DNA of 64,000 nt from Tethya wilhelma (lineage: Eukaryota; Porifera; Demospongiae; Tethyida; Tethyidae), in assembly GCA_964030475.1 (NCBI GenBank), contig CAXIPT010000001.1:11561823-11625822 (forward strand), in the 5' to 3' direction. Positions 11,121 through 23,980 of this stretch are shown piece after piece. Positions within the stretch are counted from its first letter, which is position 1. Each line of letters begins with the position of its first letter. A model generated the notes under the pieces. That model searched no databases and was not told where the DNA came from. It saw only the letters and a program-made list of their open reading frames with translations. The position numbers were made by a program, and so were the translations under genes.

Positions 11121-12112
11121 ACAAGTACAAAAACATTAGAAATAGAATGTAAACATAGGAATGGCCAAATCGTAAAAAAGTGAGCAAACAAGATAGGAAT
11201 GCTGGTCAGATTGAGCGAGGAGTTCATTTCACTGTGTCACCTATGTTCATATCTCTACTGAGCTCAATGACATTGTAGACACAGGAATGAACTCGCTCAA
11301 TCTGACCAGCATTCCTATCTTGTTTGCTCACTTTTTTACGATTTGGCCATTCCTATGTTTACATTTCATTTCTAATGTTTTTTGTACTTGTTTGTTCTAT
11401 TTTTTTGAAGTAATTGTTTATAATATCAGTATAATACAGTTTTTAGCCTGAGCAGAGAACTTGATCCTACAGTCATGCCTTTTACACAGCTGAAACACTG
11501 AAATCCCAAGTTGAATCTGATATATATGTGTCTTGTTAGCTATAGATAACTTCCCTACTGAAGAACTGAGCACAGAGAACGAGAAAATAGGACAGAGCTT
11601 GGAGTACTACTTGTGACGGGCATCTTGCAATGCTAAATTCCAAATAATGCACACTTGAATATGGAAAGGGTTGTTAAGCTAGCTAGCTTATGAATAATTT
11701 ATGGTTTACAAAATAATGGCTGCCATACAGAGAAAGTGCTTTTCGTCTTGTATTGAGCCACTTGACGAGTGACACAGAAAACCGATGCCAAAAGCGAATG
11801 AAGACCAACATACCAAGTTTATTCGTTCAAGAATTAGCTTCTATAAGTGTACAGTCTTCGAGAAAAGCCGTGACATAACAGAAGAAGAAGAAGATGGAGA
11901 AAACTGGAGGTTTGGCATATTTTAGTTAGATATTTTAGCATCGGATTTAGGCCATGTTTTTGGGCTTGTTAGAAAGAGAATGAACTAAATAGTAGCTTGA
12001 GAAGCCTTTTAGTGCAAGCGCCCGGTTTTCGCAGTTATTCGCGTGAATATTTGTATTGCGCTAATGGGCCATCCATGCCATTTCTATGTACCCAGTACTA
12101 CCGTACTGGGAA
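11121..12112 (-). repeat. dispersed 1-kb element, copy A
   Basis: Starts with a long palindrome (about 11121-11391). Its arms run from CAAGTACAAAAACATTAG through GGAATGGCCAAATCGT and mirror at GTTTTTTGTACTTG, around a roughly 70-bp loop. The other end is the short hairpin CCCAGTACTACCGTACTGGG followed by AA at 12112, next to TA. The inner part (11630-12090) matches copies B to F, including CCATCCATGCCATTTC. No coding frame. Orientation is given so that TTCCCAGTAC is the 5' end. Confidence 0.8.
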
Positions 12113-12805
12113 TATACAATTGAAAATGAAAGTGTTCAGGAGGTGCTGGAGGTACAAAAGTTACTGACCGGAAGTTGTCTTTGTACAACTGACCAGAAAT
12201 TAGACCCCATTAACCGATCATATGGCAATTACGCATTAATGCGTCAAACACCTGGGTGTTGCAAACGGCCGTTGACGCATTAATGCATCAACGGCTGCCT
12301 TGGCAACTTTTTGCAAGCAAAGCAATTAGCCCTGAACTTTAAACTTGATATACGAATAGGTAAGGGACTACTCTACTAAATCCGATGGTGCATAAACTTC
12401 GCACACTCAACTAGCTAGCACTCTGTGTAAAAGAGTGTATCACTAAGAACTTCAGCATCTAGACTCATAATTAACTTTGAGTGTGGTAAAGCAGCACATG
12501 TCACAGACTATGAACCAGACTCCTACAATAATTATACATGCATTGGAATACTCATCTGCTGTCAATAGCAGTGAGTCTAACTCAGTGATGCACTCATTTA
12601 TTTAGCTATAGCTAGCCACAATGTAAAAATCTTTGCATGCCCTATATAATATTATATGCTTACATATATAAAGCAGGCCAACTCCTGTCTCTCTTGAATG
12701 GCCAACAGATCAGCAACAGCAGCCATTCAGAGAGCCATGTTTCTCAGTGTGCTTGTCAGTATTTACTACACAAATTCTGGATAATTCACACCAAATTAGT
12801 AGACG
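12113..12805. other. no gene seen
   Basis: A small palindrome with CCGTTGACGCATTAATGC and its complement lies at 12265-12295. Otherwise AT-rich DNA with no supported reading frame. Confidence 0.4.
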
Positions 12806-12862
12806 TGGTCTCGAAGCTAAGCGCTCAGTAAGGCTTGGTGCTACTTGTCGTTGAGCGACTGA
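12806..12862 (+). other. 5S-rRNA-like fragment (possible SINE3-type relic)
   Basis: The stretch GGTCTCGAAGCTAAGC, then GGCTTGGTGCTACTTG and GTTGAGCGACTG, keeps the order and spacing of the middle of 5S rRNA (the region of the internal control elements), with substitutions and small gaps. The 5' and 3' parts of 5S are not recognisable. It may be a decayed 5S pseudogene, a 5S-derived SINE head, or chance similarity. Confidence 0.35.
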
Positions 12863-13795
12863 TCATCACGATCTTCACGATCATGATAGTAGAGTTTAGA
12901 GTGACATTTTTTCTACAACCTTACAGAGGATAGGCTTGAAACTTGCTAAGTAGTTGCAGGAATAGTAAGACTATATAGCCATAACATCGCTTTTGTAAGT
13001 GTTTGGAAAAAAGCTTTAGATGCGCGGCTATGTCCTAGTGTATTAAACCCTTCCATACATTACTGTAGCGATTTCCAACCATTTTTAGGAAACCATACAA
13101 ATGCAACAAAAGTACTACAAATCGATTCTGCATGTCTATATGCAACCAAAATAAAACAAGTTTGACCTTCTTAGCTGCTTCCTTACAGGACAAAGTTGCA
13201 CGTATATGTATTTTACGGGATTCTCCATTGAAAATATGGCATCGTAACACCCTAAAACACCATAACTACCACTAATATTGGCGCCACTAAAAATTAATTT
13301 CAGTGCCAAAAGGCACTACTAATTGGAATCGAAAAATTAACTAAGCTGGTAAAGGGTGCCTAAATTAGGACGGTGCCTCTGAATTACAACCGTTTTCGAT
13401 CTTTGCGAGCTCAAGCTCTGCAATTCAACGAGTAGCTGACAAATGTCAGTATAGAAGACAAAACTTGAAAAGTAGCTTGCTTTCAGTACTATTAGAACTT
13501 AGAATTTCAACCAGATATAACAAAACTCACCTTTGGTCACTCACTCGAGTAACGTGATTCGATCAAGACTTGGAACTTCAGCGGCAGTTCTACCATTAAC
13601 CAAGAAGAATTCACTTATCAACTGTGTATAAACTGCTAAGTACTCTTCTCTGCTAAAAAGCAGGAAAATAGCTGCAGATAGTCGCCCACTGTGACACAAA
13701 CTACTGCCTCTGACACTTCACGGCCACGTGTCAATATGGGTTCCAATTTAATTAGGCGCCACCTGAAAATAATTCGTTTCCAAAAAGGCGCCTCT
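12863..13795. other. no gene; GGCGCC-bearing repeats
   Basis: Imperfect repeats around GGCGCC or GGTGCC next to AATTAG-type words occur at about 13275-13330, 13350-13385 and 13755-13800, and again at 14090-14130. They suggest fragments of one AT-rich element. I could not define its ends. Confidence 0.4.
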
Positions 13796-13796
13796 A

Positions 13797-13844
<48 letters not shown>
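13796..13844. repeat. (TTA)n microsatellite
   Basis: About 16 uninterrupted TTA/ATT units directly after AAAAAGGCGCCTCTAA. Confidence 0.97.
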
Positions 13845-14154
13845 GCTTTACAGTGCACAAATACAAAATGGCAGGTATATAATAGTGCTAGGAGTACATA
13901 TACTGATTTGATCTTGAGGTTTTGGAAGAGTTAGTGCACAACCAGAATTGACTGGCAGCCTAACAAACAAAACATGCAAAATAATTAAGTGTTTAGGGCT
14001 TTCGACCGAGTCCTTGAAGAAACAGGAGAACAGTTACGACTTGCTTTCGCTGGTTCAATTGGGACCGTAATAATTGTGGTTGGGGCTAAAGGGCACCTGA
14101 ATTAGGACGGCGCCTATATTAGAACGAATACGGTATAATCAATCATAACCAAGT

Positions 14155-14400
14155 CATGGGATAAGGTACGACTATCAAAATTTCACCAAAATGTTCAGGA
14201 AGACTTCTACCATAACATCCAAATTTTCTATGGCTTCAGGCTGACTCCATGGAAATTACACCATTGCATTTACCAATTTTAAATTGAGATATGAATGTCA
14301 AAGTTTCACTAAAATGTTCAGTAAGGTTTCTACTTTCAGATGATAACCAATGATTGCAATTCTATGGCTTCAAATAAATACCCTTCGGCAAAGAATACAC
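14155..14400. repeat. imperfect direct duplication of about 105 bp
   Basis: Two consecutive blocks share TTTCACCAAAATGTTCAG / TTTCACTAAAATGTTCAG, then CTTCTACC / TTTCTACT, CTATGGCTTCA and TACACCAT in the same order. Function unknown; no open frame spans both. Confidence 0.6.
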
Positions 14401-16740
14401 CATATTAACTCACTCATGCAGCAGCTTAACAAACTGGGCCAGCGATGCTGAGCAGACACTTCTACAGTTATATGGTTACTTCTAATAATGCCTACAACCA
14501 TGCACCCTGGAGTAAACCCATTAAATGTAACACTTTTCAATCTCCTCTGTAATATTAGTTATTAACCTTTCCCTATGTTTTGCCCAGTTTCTATAGTGGC
14601 ATTATATCAAATTTGAAATCAATACCCCAAGTTGCCTTAGAAAGTGTCAAACTAACCAGTAGTGTCTTTATCATCCGATGAATAGCCTTCAAAATCAGCC
14701 TGTCAGCTGTGCCACGTGGTCCATTGATTTTCCTGTTAACATTTTCCTCCATACGTTTTGTATGGCTTTTGGCAGTCACTTGATTATGTATGCTCATAAC
14801 TTTGCGATAACTCGACCAATTTCAATGCAACAAATGCTGAGATGATCGCCTGACACTCAAGATTTTTGTGACTAGCTTATTAAATGCAAGCGCTACTGAC
14901 TCTGTACTAGACAATAAGTGCATATAATGCAAAATACATAAGTTGGAAATTGCTAACATTAGGCTTTTTTTCCCCTGCAAAAGCTCACTAAGGTACAAGA
15001 CTTGGAGTATAGTTAGCTTGATTGTTGCTTAGCTGCATCATATAAAAAGCTTTGCTTGATCTTTACTTGTAGAAATAGAAGGCATAGCTACTAAAAATTT
15101 AAAATTTTAATTCTGTGGTATGTGTCATTCACTTAAAAAGAATTTAGTGTATGATTGGTTAAAGAAACTTCAAAACATTCTTTCAAAACCGCAGACCGGA
15201 AAAAACACAAACAAAAAAAATTACTCCTAAAATACTGTATGGGTGTGTCTTGTGCATGCAATAGGATGGCTGTGTAGTGATATGCATGAAAATGTGCAGT
15301 AAGTTTGCAGGATGGCTAGCGGAGAGTGTGTGCTAACTGTGACTTCCTAGCTTGGTGGGCATATCCAACCAAGTGCAGACCTGCCAAGTCTCACGCATTA
15401 CGCGTATTTCTCACATGTAAGACAGTCATCACACGCTCTCACTCTTAAGCTTAAGCTTACAATAGAAATCTCACGCCAAAAGTGTGAAAACAGGACGAGC
15501 CGGCATTGCTTGCCTCATTCTCTCGCAAGTTTGCAATAATTTGAGTTCAGAGGTCACTATTATGGGTGTGGCTAGTGTAAATGTTCGGCCAGCGGCGGCG
15601 CCGCTATGTGCGCTAACTAGCAATATACTCGAATACTAGTCGGAGTATTATATTATCTACGCTTTCGCTCACTTTTGCAACACCGTTTCATTTTTACTAT
15701 GCAGCTGAGCATATGGCATAACAATAACATAAAGCATATATGTGCTGGGCCTGGGAACTGATGAGGCTAAGTGCATGCAAAGCTAGTCGCCAGTGAAATG
15801 CGTAAAGTGGGGGGGGGCTAGGACTAGATAGATCAAATCTCACTCGTGCTCATTGCCAAACCTTGGCAGCTCTGCAACCTTTGACCCCTCTGCCACATAG
15901 GTGAGCTCAGAGTCAGAAAACTTGAATTTCACAGGGCTGCATACAATCCATTTTTTTCCCTGGTGGAGAGGAGAGAGAGGCAGTGAGGTATGTGAGCTTG
16001 TAGGGTGTTTGTGTGTCTTGAATATCATGCTGATTTTTTGACTGGGTGGGAGCAGTTTTCCTGTTTACCTGTTAGACATTTTGTGAGAGAATGTGTTTGT
16101 TAAAAATGTACACATAGTACAAAAAGCCTTCTACAGACTTGATGAGCATTTTTTTTTTGCTTTTTTTTTTAACGTAAGTTTTTTGTTCATCTCAAGCTGC
16201 CTGGTAGTTGTTCTCTGTGAGTGAGTGGCAATTGCAGAAAAATCCATTTTAGGGAGCTACTAAACTTGACCTTTGACCCTTTTGAGCAATAGTGAGCCAT
16301 TTAAATCCTCTCGGCTTTGAAATAGTATCAAGAATTTCTATAAGCCTATGAATATCAATACTGTTTATTTTGATCCCCGCCCACTCAAAAACCTCTAACG
16401 TTAAATAAGGGAATGTCTATATTTATAGAATTCTCCAGTTGTTTTGATGCTGATCCTTTCTTGATGAGATATATTTAATTTAAATACATAAGTAAGTGCG
16501 CTCTTGTTATAAAATTGACATTTTCCCACTTTATCATTAAAAATACATTATTCTGTGCAAATATCCAGTGAGTTTCTAAATTGTACAGGTAATAGTTGTC
16601 TGGTATCCATCCACCCACTTCAATCATGTGACCATCATGAAGTTAGTTCATTGTACAGAACTTTGGCTTAATTTCATTATTATTCACTAACATCAAATTT
16701 GTTTAAAGATATTTGCAGCTGAATATTAAGGCAGTTAATT
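14401..16740. other. no recognisable gene
   Basis: AT-rich DNA. Around 15380-15480 repeated CTCACGC/CTCACAC words (TCTCACGCATTACGCG) resemble the ends of a common invertebrate dispersed repeat, but I cannot define an element. Confidence 0.4.
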
Positions 16741-16920
16741 ACACTGAGCAGGTGTTGAGAAGTATCAATCCCTGTGAAGCTGGTCTAATAGGTTTTGGCA
16801 GTGGGAAAGCATCCAGCTTAGTCATAGAATTTAGGTCTCTATAAACAACACAAAATCTTGCACACTGGGATAGACCACGGAGAGGAGGGCGAACTACTTC
16901 TTGCAACTATATGTCACAGC
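16741..16920 (-). pseudogene. Gypsy-type reverse transcriptase fragment
   Basis: Minus-strand translation gives FCVVYRDLNSMTKLDAFPLP, the conserved RT block that follows the KKDGS motif in Ty3/Gypsy polymerases. A frameshifted SSPSSPWSIPV lies just upstream. Only about 60 residues survive; the YxDD box and neighbouring domains are absent. Confidence 0.65.
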
Positions 16921-17176
16921 TGACTTCTTTCCTTCTAGGTGGGTACATCTTCAGTATCAATAGTCATCTGAATTAAGCTGGTCTCTCCTTTCTAAAAGCT
17001 TATGTTTTAATTATAAAGGAAGTCTTCAAAGAGCTCAGGTTCTTACTGAGGATCACTGTTTAGTTGTGCCATGCTTAACAACTTGCTCCGGCAAATCTTC
17101 TGTTCTGTAAACTCATCATGTCAACAACTTCTGCTATGACAAATCACATAATCATCCAGAGACTTGAGTAAAATCA

Positions 17177-17690
17177 ATGGTGTTCGTCAGTACAAACTTA
17201 GTTAAGTGTTTTAAAGATGTGGAGAATACAAACATTTTGAAGTATGTGAGTTTTGTTAAGAGCTCAACTAGAGCTGCATCTTGCAACAAGCTTAGGCCAA
17301 ACAAAGTCAGATTATCAACTACGAGCCACTTCTACTTCAACAGAGTAGTTAAACTCTGGAACAAAAACTATCTTACATTCTGAATCTTTCAGCTTCACTT
17401 GAGACAATTCGTTTTGGGCTTTACAAACACATGTGGACAAAATTTGAACAAAACTTTAACTCAAATAACATATGTTCCTTCCAACTTCAATGTTCGTGCT
17501 ACAACTGTTCTTCTCTTTAGACTCGCATTAAGTTTATCAAGTTGTATTGCATCAACCCTTACTCTGGTTGCTCCAACCATGGAGACAGCCTTCAGTACTA
17601 CAAAATCAACTATTATAATCACTTATTTGCATTTTATTTGTACCTGTAAAGCAATTGAATAATAATAATAATAAAATAATAAAAACTGTG
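17177..17690 (+). pseudogene. 3' end of a non-LTR retrotransposon (LINE)
   Basis: The plus-strand frame ends with FYFNRVVKLWN, a block near the C-terminus of ORF2 in CR1/L2/Jockey-type LINEs. A second frame carries on to the stop near 17660, followed at once by an (AAT)n tail (17659-17690), the kind of 3' microsatellite with which many such LINEs end. It is strongly 5' truncated, as LINE insertions usually are. The clade is not resolved. Confidence 0.6.
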
Positions 17691-18569
17691 AGTCAGCAAC
17701 CAGACATTCTAGAATGTGCCTCTAGTGCTGGATCAGCTTCCTCTTATTCCCACTGTGAACTGCTACCTTCTCAAGAAGCTATTGTGCCTGTGGGGTATGA
17801 GAGGACTGATAGTTGAGTCCTCTTCTACCCCTACTTTGGGGCACACGGTTGGGTCCCTATTACCCTAGCTGCCAACGCAAAGAGAAGTAGGTTGTGTGTA
17901 TCCATTTTCACATAAGGTAGGTGGGGCTATTATGAGTCAGTTCGTTCTTCAATACCACCTATTCTCTTCAGATAAAATTTATATCAATGAACACTGAATC
18001 CATGTTGATTACAATTATCACAAAATATTGCATAATTTAATTATTGTACAAAATTGACAGCCTCTTGTTTGCCTGATTGTCTTGTGTAGACATATTATGA
18101 GTCAATGAGGATATTGAGAGTCATTTCAACAAGCAGCACTAAGTTGTAATTCTCAGTATAAGAGTGTGAAATATTTAGTCATGCAACATACCAAATAACC
18201 ACATAAATGTAATAATAAATTCTTTCATTCAACTTGTGACACATGTACATGCATAAACTACATGTATTATACACTTTGACAATATTAAGTAAATTACTAG
18301 AGCTCTACAACTTTACACACAATAATCCACCACACAACTACACAACAAAATAAGCAGTAATGTGAAGCAGTCACATTCTAGCAGCAATGAGAACATACAA
18401 AGGTGCATTCAGAAACATTCTACTCATTATCAAACCCGGCACAGCACCATGCACCACAACTATCACACATTACCCACCTTTCATCATCCTCCAGACACCC
18501 AAATACCAGTCCTCAGTTGGGACATTCAGCTTCACTCTCAGATCCAGAGATTCGACATCATTGTCACTA
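17691..18569. other. no recognisable gene
   Basis: AT-rich sequence. 18370-18560 shows open frames on plus, but they lie opposite the tail of the minus-strand pogo relic and have no domain support. Confidence 0.4.
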
Positions 18570-20840
18570 ACAGATAATGTTTCAAGCTGCTTGGTGGAGT
18601 CAATTTCTTTCTAGGCTGAGGTGGGTTCCGTGGTTTCTTCTTAATACGTTGCTGCTGATCTTTCTCTTTCTTCTTGCGTTCTCTTTCTATCTGACGATTT
18701 CTCCTTTCGAGTTCTTTCTGGTTTTTTTCAATTTTCTTAAGTTTTAATTACTCTAATACCTCTGAATCAGTAATGCATTGAGCTTTTGAATTTTCACTGC
18801 TTGAACCCAGCCATAACATTTACACGTGTAGCCATGCAGTTGCTACAAGTGAGACTATGACGTATCTAGTAATAACCCTACCTGGGTTATCAGCAATATA
18901 CTTCTTACAAGCCTTGTAGTAATAGCTTTTAAATGATTTAAAAACTCCTGCGTCTAATGGCTGTAGGATGTGGGTTGTATGTGACAGGAGGCAGAGCATA
19001 TGAATGTCGTTCTTCTTAGCTAGCTCTATGACCTCAATGGTCACATGAGAGGAATGACCATCTAACAAAAGGAGAAATGGTCTGGATGATGGGATTGAAG
19101 TGATAAAAAATTCAAACCATGTTACAAAATTAATCCACCCACTATCACTACAGTTGAAACTTGTGCCAGCAAGTGCACCTTGTTTCAGGCTTTCAGAGAT
19201 TCATTTTCTTGGGTACTACACCATAAATGGTGGAAGGGCATTTCCCTAGGCTGACACACAAGTCAGTATAGTGTGAGTTTTACCCTTCTCTGCCGATGTG
19301 ATAGCCCACACATTACGGCGTTTTAGTTGTGTGACAACTTTCCCTGGTTTGTGAAATATAGATACACCCATCTCTTCCATGTTGTAGATATTCTTTGGCT
19401 TAGACAGCAAATTTAGTTTCCCATAATGAGCCAAGTTTAGCAAAGAAATCTGTTACAGCTAGTTATAAAACCCGGAATGGGAAACAGAAACAGAACGGAA
19501 CAAAATGAAACAAAACATGGCAAAGGTCGTCAAGCATCATTGTAGGCTTTGCCTTCTGAATAATAATTATTATTTATTTTAAGCCAGTTGAATGCAACTT
19601 CAAACAGTTTAACTAATATAGCTACATTGAGGCAGTGCCACTGGAAAGCCAGACTACTAGCTATATAGGCCCTCTCTATAATTATGAATACTTAGTGGAA
19701 AAACTAATCTCCTTAATTTCCAGAATTTCAAGTGTAGCTCTGGCATACGTTTGTAGGTATATAGCAGTGTTGAAGTCAAAGCCACAGTTACCAAAGAGGC
19801 AAGGACGAGGTAAACAGGATTATAGCAATGCAATCAATAAGGGATTAATCATTATTTTTAGTCAGTAATTTTAATGACAATTTGAGGTCAGAAGATCCAT
19901 TAGTCAGATAACTATATAACAGAAGCTTAATAGCGAGGAATAAAGCACCATTGTGGCAGAACTGACAAACTCTTTCCTTGACTGGTAACTGTTGGTAGAT
20001 TGAATTGTCCAGTTCTTAGAGCAGTGTGTGCGTCCAGTAACTGCTATAAGTTTGCAAAATTTAATATGGAGCTAGTTTTAAATATTATTCAGGTACAAAT
20101 TCCTCTTTGATCCTGTTCATAGCTTGCCAGTATTTCCTTGGAGCTCACATGTCCATTCTTACATTACTAACTGGTCTTTTGTTCTCTGCTCATAATTTGT
20201 CTGAATTTCAGTGTCTCATGACATTGTCCACTGACCTGCTCAGGTTGCATCCATCTTATGATATGACAAATGATGTATCCTTTACAAGAAGTAACTGTCA
20301 AGTCTTTTCCAATATTAATAGTCATGGGTTAAAGGTTGCCAATGGCTCGCACATTGTTATTTTGTTTCGTTTCGTTCCAATTCATTTCTGTTTCCCATTC
20401 CGGGTTTTATAACTAGCCATCTGTTAAAACTTCTTTATTGGCATTGCAAGCACGACTACGAGATAAAGATTGGGCACATGTTAGGGTCAACTTTGGGTGA
20501 CGACGCATGAACCCTTCAAACCAGGCGTGACCAACAGACCCCTCTTTAAAAGGATGCCTTTTATCAGTACATTTAGCGATTTTGTACGCTACAGACATAA
20601 TGTCTGTGCGTGAGAGTCCGAAACCCATTGTAACAATATATGGCCAACTGTTCTTCTTTATTCTCAGTTAGCACAGTTGGGGGTCCTGGTCTACAATCAA
20701 GACTTACTTGCTCGGTGGCCCTCCTTCTTAATGTCTCAAAGGGCAAATTATACTTTTCTTAATAGCATTTAGAGCGGCAACCATTTCTTTCCTTTGACCA
20801 CTGCAAATGTTGAAGAGCCACCCTATCATCATATCACAAT
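18570..20840 (-). pseudogene. pogo/Tigger-type transposase, split by an insertion
   Basis: Read on minus from 20840: a psq-type helix-turn-helix remnant (NLPFETLRRRATEQ, about 20745-20705), a CENP-B-type HTH (GHAWFEGFMRRHPKLTL, about 20530-20480), then after the insertion at 19456-20418 the DDE_1 core. The core has IYNMEEMGV (about 19390-19365), LLLLDGHSSH (about 19070-19045) and LQPLDAGVFKSFK (about 18970-18930), and ends in a Lys/Glu-rich coil (about 18740-18640). Family members have NMDETG at the first block, so the first catalytic Asp reads Glu here. There are also frameshifts near 20640 and at the insertion, and stops around 18840 and 18740. An inactive copy. Confidence 0.85.
19456..20418. 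mobile_element. hAT-like non-autonomous element with 8-bp TSD
   Basis: Inserted in the pogo relic. The target duplication ATCTGTTA is present at 19448-19455 and 20419-20426. The ends are inverted: CTAGTTATAAAACCCGGAAT at the left and its complement at the right, with weaker similarity continuing to about 50 bp (AACAAAATGAAACAAAAC-like). An 8-bp duplication is typical of hAT elements. No transposase frame of its own. Confidence 0.85.
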
Positions 20841-23648
20841 GACCAGAGTTCTTAAAAGCACATCATAGCCAGAATAAAGCTGTTTGTTTATGAAGATTGC
20901 CTTATTTAGTTATACAAGTAAAACCAAGCACTTACCTCAGTTTGGTTTCAAATGCACCAACTGTAATATGACCCACGTCTCTGAAAAAGAGCTCTAACTC
21001 GAGCTGAGACCAACTGTAGCTTTAAATTCGTGTTCAAACAGAAATGCAATTAAATCACGTGATAATAGGTAACTGTTCATGCGCGTGCGCAGTGAATGAA
21101 GTAGTCAAGACCCTTACAATCATAGCACAGAAATGACTGTATATGGCACTGTTTATAGGTAAGTTATTATCACCGTTTTCTACAGCTGACCCATGCCATA
21201 ATACCCCTTGACTCGTAATATGTGCATATACAGTCCTCTTCATAGTTGTTTTGTTTCAATTACGTATGAGATGCATTACTGGCCTGCACATAGACTACAT
21301 TAATCATCCACCCTGTAACTTAACAGCCAGAGGTAAGTTAAGAACATTAAGTTATGAAGTTGGATCAATTGCAGCTACCCTATTGTCCGAAACAGTATCA
21401 ACTACTCCTTTGGCTCTCGCACCTTCCATAGTTATCAATGGAATCTGAGGCTTACTCCCTGTGTCAGTTATTACATAATGAACCGACTCATCACTTGTGG
21501 AGCCTCAAAATACAAGATCCTTGATCTCTTAAGGTTCAGACCAGGACCATCCCACGTATTGTGGGGATCGGTTTAGTTGTACTCTTCTTCTTTGTGGTTG
21601 ATGTGTAACCTGTGCTCCCCTTCTGTAATTTGCAGTTCTTGGCCTCAACCTAGTATAGATGAAGAGCAATGGTGAGGAAGAGATCACACAGAGACATGCA
21701 GGAGTAATTGACTCAAAAGGAGTTGACACAGCCTTGAAGCTGTTTGGAAAGGAACTAGTGCATGTTATTGTAGGCAGGAAGGCCATTTTATGCGAAGCTG
21801 TTTATCCTTGTCAAAGTTTTGATTTGCTATAGAGCAAAGACTGCTAAAGAATATGAAGATGCCAATAAGAATTCAGATGCCTCTGAGTCAGTGGGACTCA
21901 CTGCAGAAGCCAATGACGAATGGATCTGTAGTCTTTGCTGAAGTCTACATACATTACTGCACAACATGGGGTAAAGAGTTCAGCAGGATCAAGTCAGACA
22001 GGTGGTGAGTACGTATCTCAAGAGTTCAATGACAGTACTAGTGTGACATTCAATCTAAGTCAGCTGCCCCTCATTGTGTAGCTGTGTGACTCATCGAGGC
22101 TGCAAGGTCTATGATACACATCTGGGCTGTCAAACAATGAATATTCATTTTCGAGGTTACACAATTTAATCAATGTGTAAAATTTGGACCAAATTATTGT
22201 ATAAAATTAATGTGAAATCATGTCTTAATGATGAGGTATAGTTATATTATTAATAATTAAATTCAACACTGTTTCCTCTTAATCTAAGCTGGCCCGGCCC
22301 AGTTCTTAATGTCACTGAGTTAGTGTTTTGCTGTACTGAGTATGTACACTAGCTTGAGTTCATGCTATTAATAGCGTTTCCCATGGTTTTTTCATGTAAA
22401 GAGCAGTTATCCAGGAAGCTGATTTTATCTGATGCATCCTTTTGGGGCTTAGAAAATTTTTGCATGGTCATCCCTAGGAAAAGGTTGTCACAATACAATA
22501 GGTTCAAGAGCTTGAAATTGGACTGTACCAGTCTTAGTGTTTGCAGAGTACTGAGCATTTATCTGCAGATAAAAAAAAAGTTGAGAGCTGCAGATTCTGC
22601 TCAACTCAGTGCTAGCTATTGTCTCAGTGACTTTCACATTGCCCATTGACATTGATTGCTTCATGATCATGGTATTTTGTGTCTGCTTTGATTTTCTACA
22701 TAATCAGTGATCAGTCTAGAAGTGACATTGCGTGACAGCAGCAGTGATCCAATACTGAATGTGGCTAGTGACTCAGTACTGCAAGTTGTGAAGTCAAAGG
22801 CTCACTTAAGCATAGAATGTCAGATGATGAGCCTGAAATAACTCAAACTACTTTCAGAAGTTTGCATTGATTAGTAGCCTAGTAGGCTGAATAAGGCATG
22901 CAGCTCAGCAACTTGAAACTTATATCATACTATGATAGATAAAGTAATGGTTACATGAAGTTGGGTTGTACACAGTGGCTCAAAAGAAGTTACAGTGTCT
23001 GTGGAGATCAAACTCCTGCAGAGGCTTTGATGAAGTTCTCACAATCTGATTCAATAGAACAATATTTTATGAGTTTATTTCACTTGTTTCAAAGGCAATC
23101 ACTGGCAGACTGTGTTAACTAGTTGATAGTCAAGCTTTCATGCAATATAAGTACTCTACATGACGACCTTTACCACCGTGTTGACTTCGTAAAAAATTAT
23201 AAGTCCCAAAAGGATGGGCCGACTGTCCCATAGACACAATACAAAACTTGCTCAGAGGCCCTCACTGACAGATTGTAAATTGCATGCAAGGCCGTCACAG
23301 AAACTTTCCACAGCATAGCGCTAGTGGGAAGGCACATTAGTGCCAGTTTTGTTCTTTTAACTTCCTAACTGACTTACTTGAAAAGGATTTCCAAAGAACC
23401 AGAATGCGGTGAGCCAACTTTGACAGCACAAAGAAAATTCTTTCCTTAGGTACTACATTCCTGGATACTTGTTTTCATAGTAAATAGGCCTAAATTCATG
23501 CACTTCAATGTAGCCATCTTGAGGTAGAGTTCAAACGTCATCTACTGCATGGCATTTAAGGTGCATGCGCATTAGCTGCTAATTATTACTGATAGTATCC
23601 ACTCTGTAGTGCTGAAAAACGTGAATGAACAAGTAGTAAAAATTTCAG
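20841..23648. other. no recognisable gene
   Basis: Several short open frames (for example 21251-21448 on plus and 21529-21786 on minus) lack domains, splice context or codon regularity. I cannot support any gene here. Confidence 0.4.
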
Positions 23649-23980
23649 AAAATAAGTAGTGTAGGAATGGGCAGTGCAGTAAAACGTTTTGGAACAAGGC
23701 ATGTTTCAATTTTAGTATAATTATGACTACTTCATTTTTTATGCCTGACTCTAGATCTTGGCCAGCAGTCCAATTTAAGTTATTTCTCTGTTGTAGTTAA
23801 CTCCACTGCTAAACAAACTGATTAGTAGGAATTTGAACTAATGCAATCAAGAGCTACAGAATGGATCACAACACTGAGGAGCCATATGAGGAATTAAAAT
23901 GAAGTAGTCGTGTGCCGAAATTAAGACATGCCTTGTTCCAATACTTTTTACTGCACTGCCCATTCCTACACTACTTATTT
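23649..23980. mobile_element. MITE with inverted arms of about 88 bp
   Basis: The left arm (23649-23736) starts AATAAGTAGTGTAGGAATGG. The right arm (about 23892-23980) is its inverted counterpart ending CCATTCCTACACTACTTATT. The arms differ at scattered sites, and the 155-bp centre has no coding capacity. TSD not clear, perhaps A/T-rich. Confidence 0.75.

Noticed and set aside
22362..22649. Overlapping open frames on both strands
   Set aside because: No domain, splice context or homologous copy in the window.
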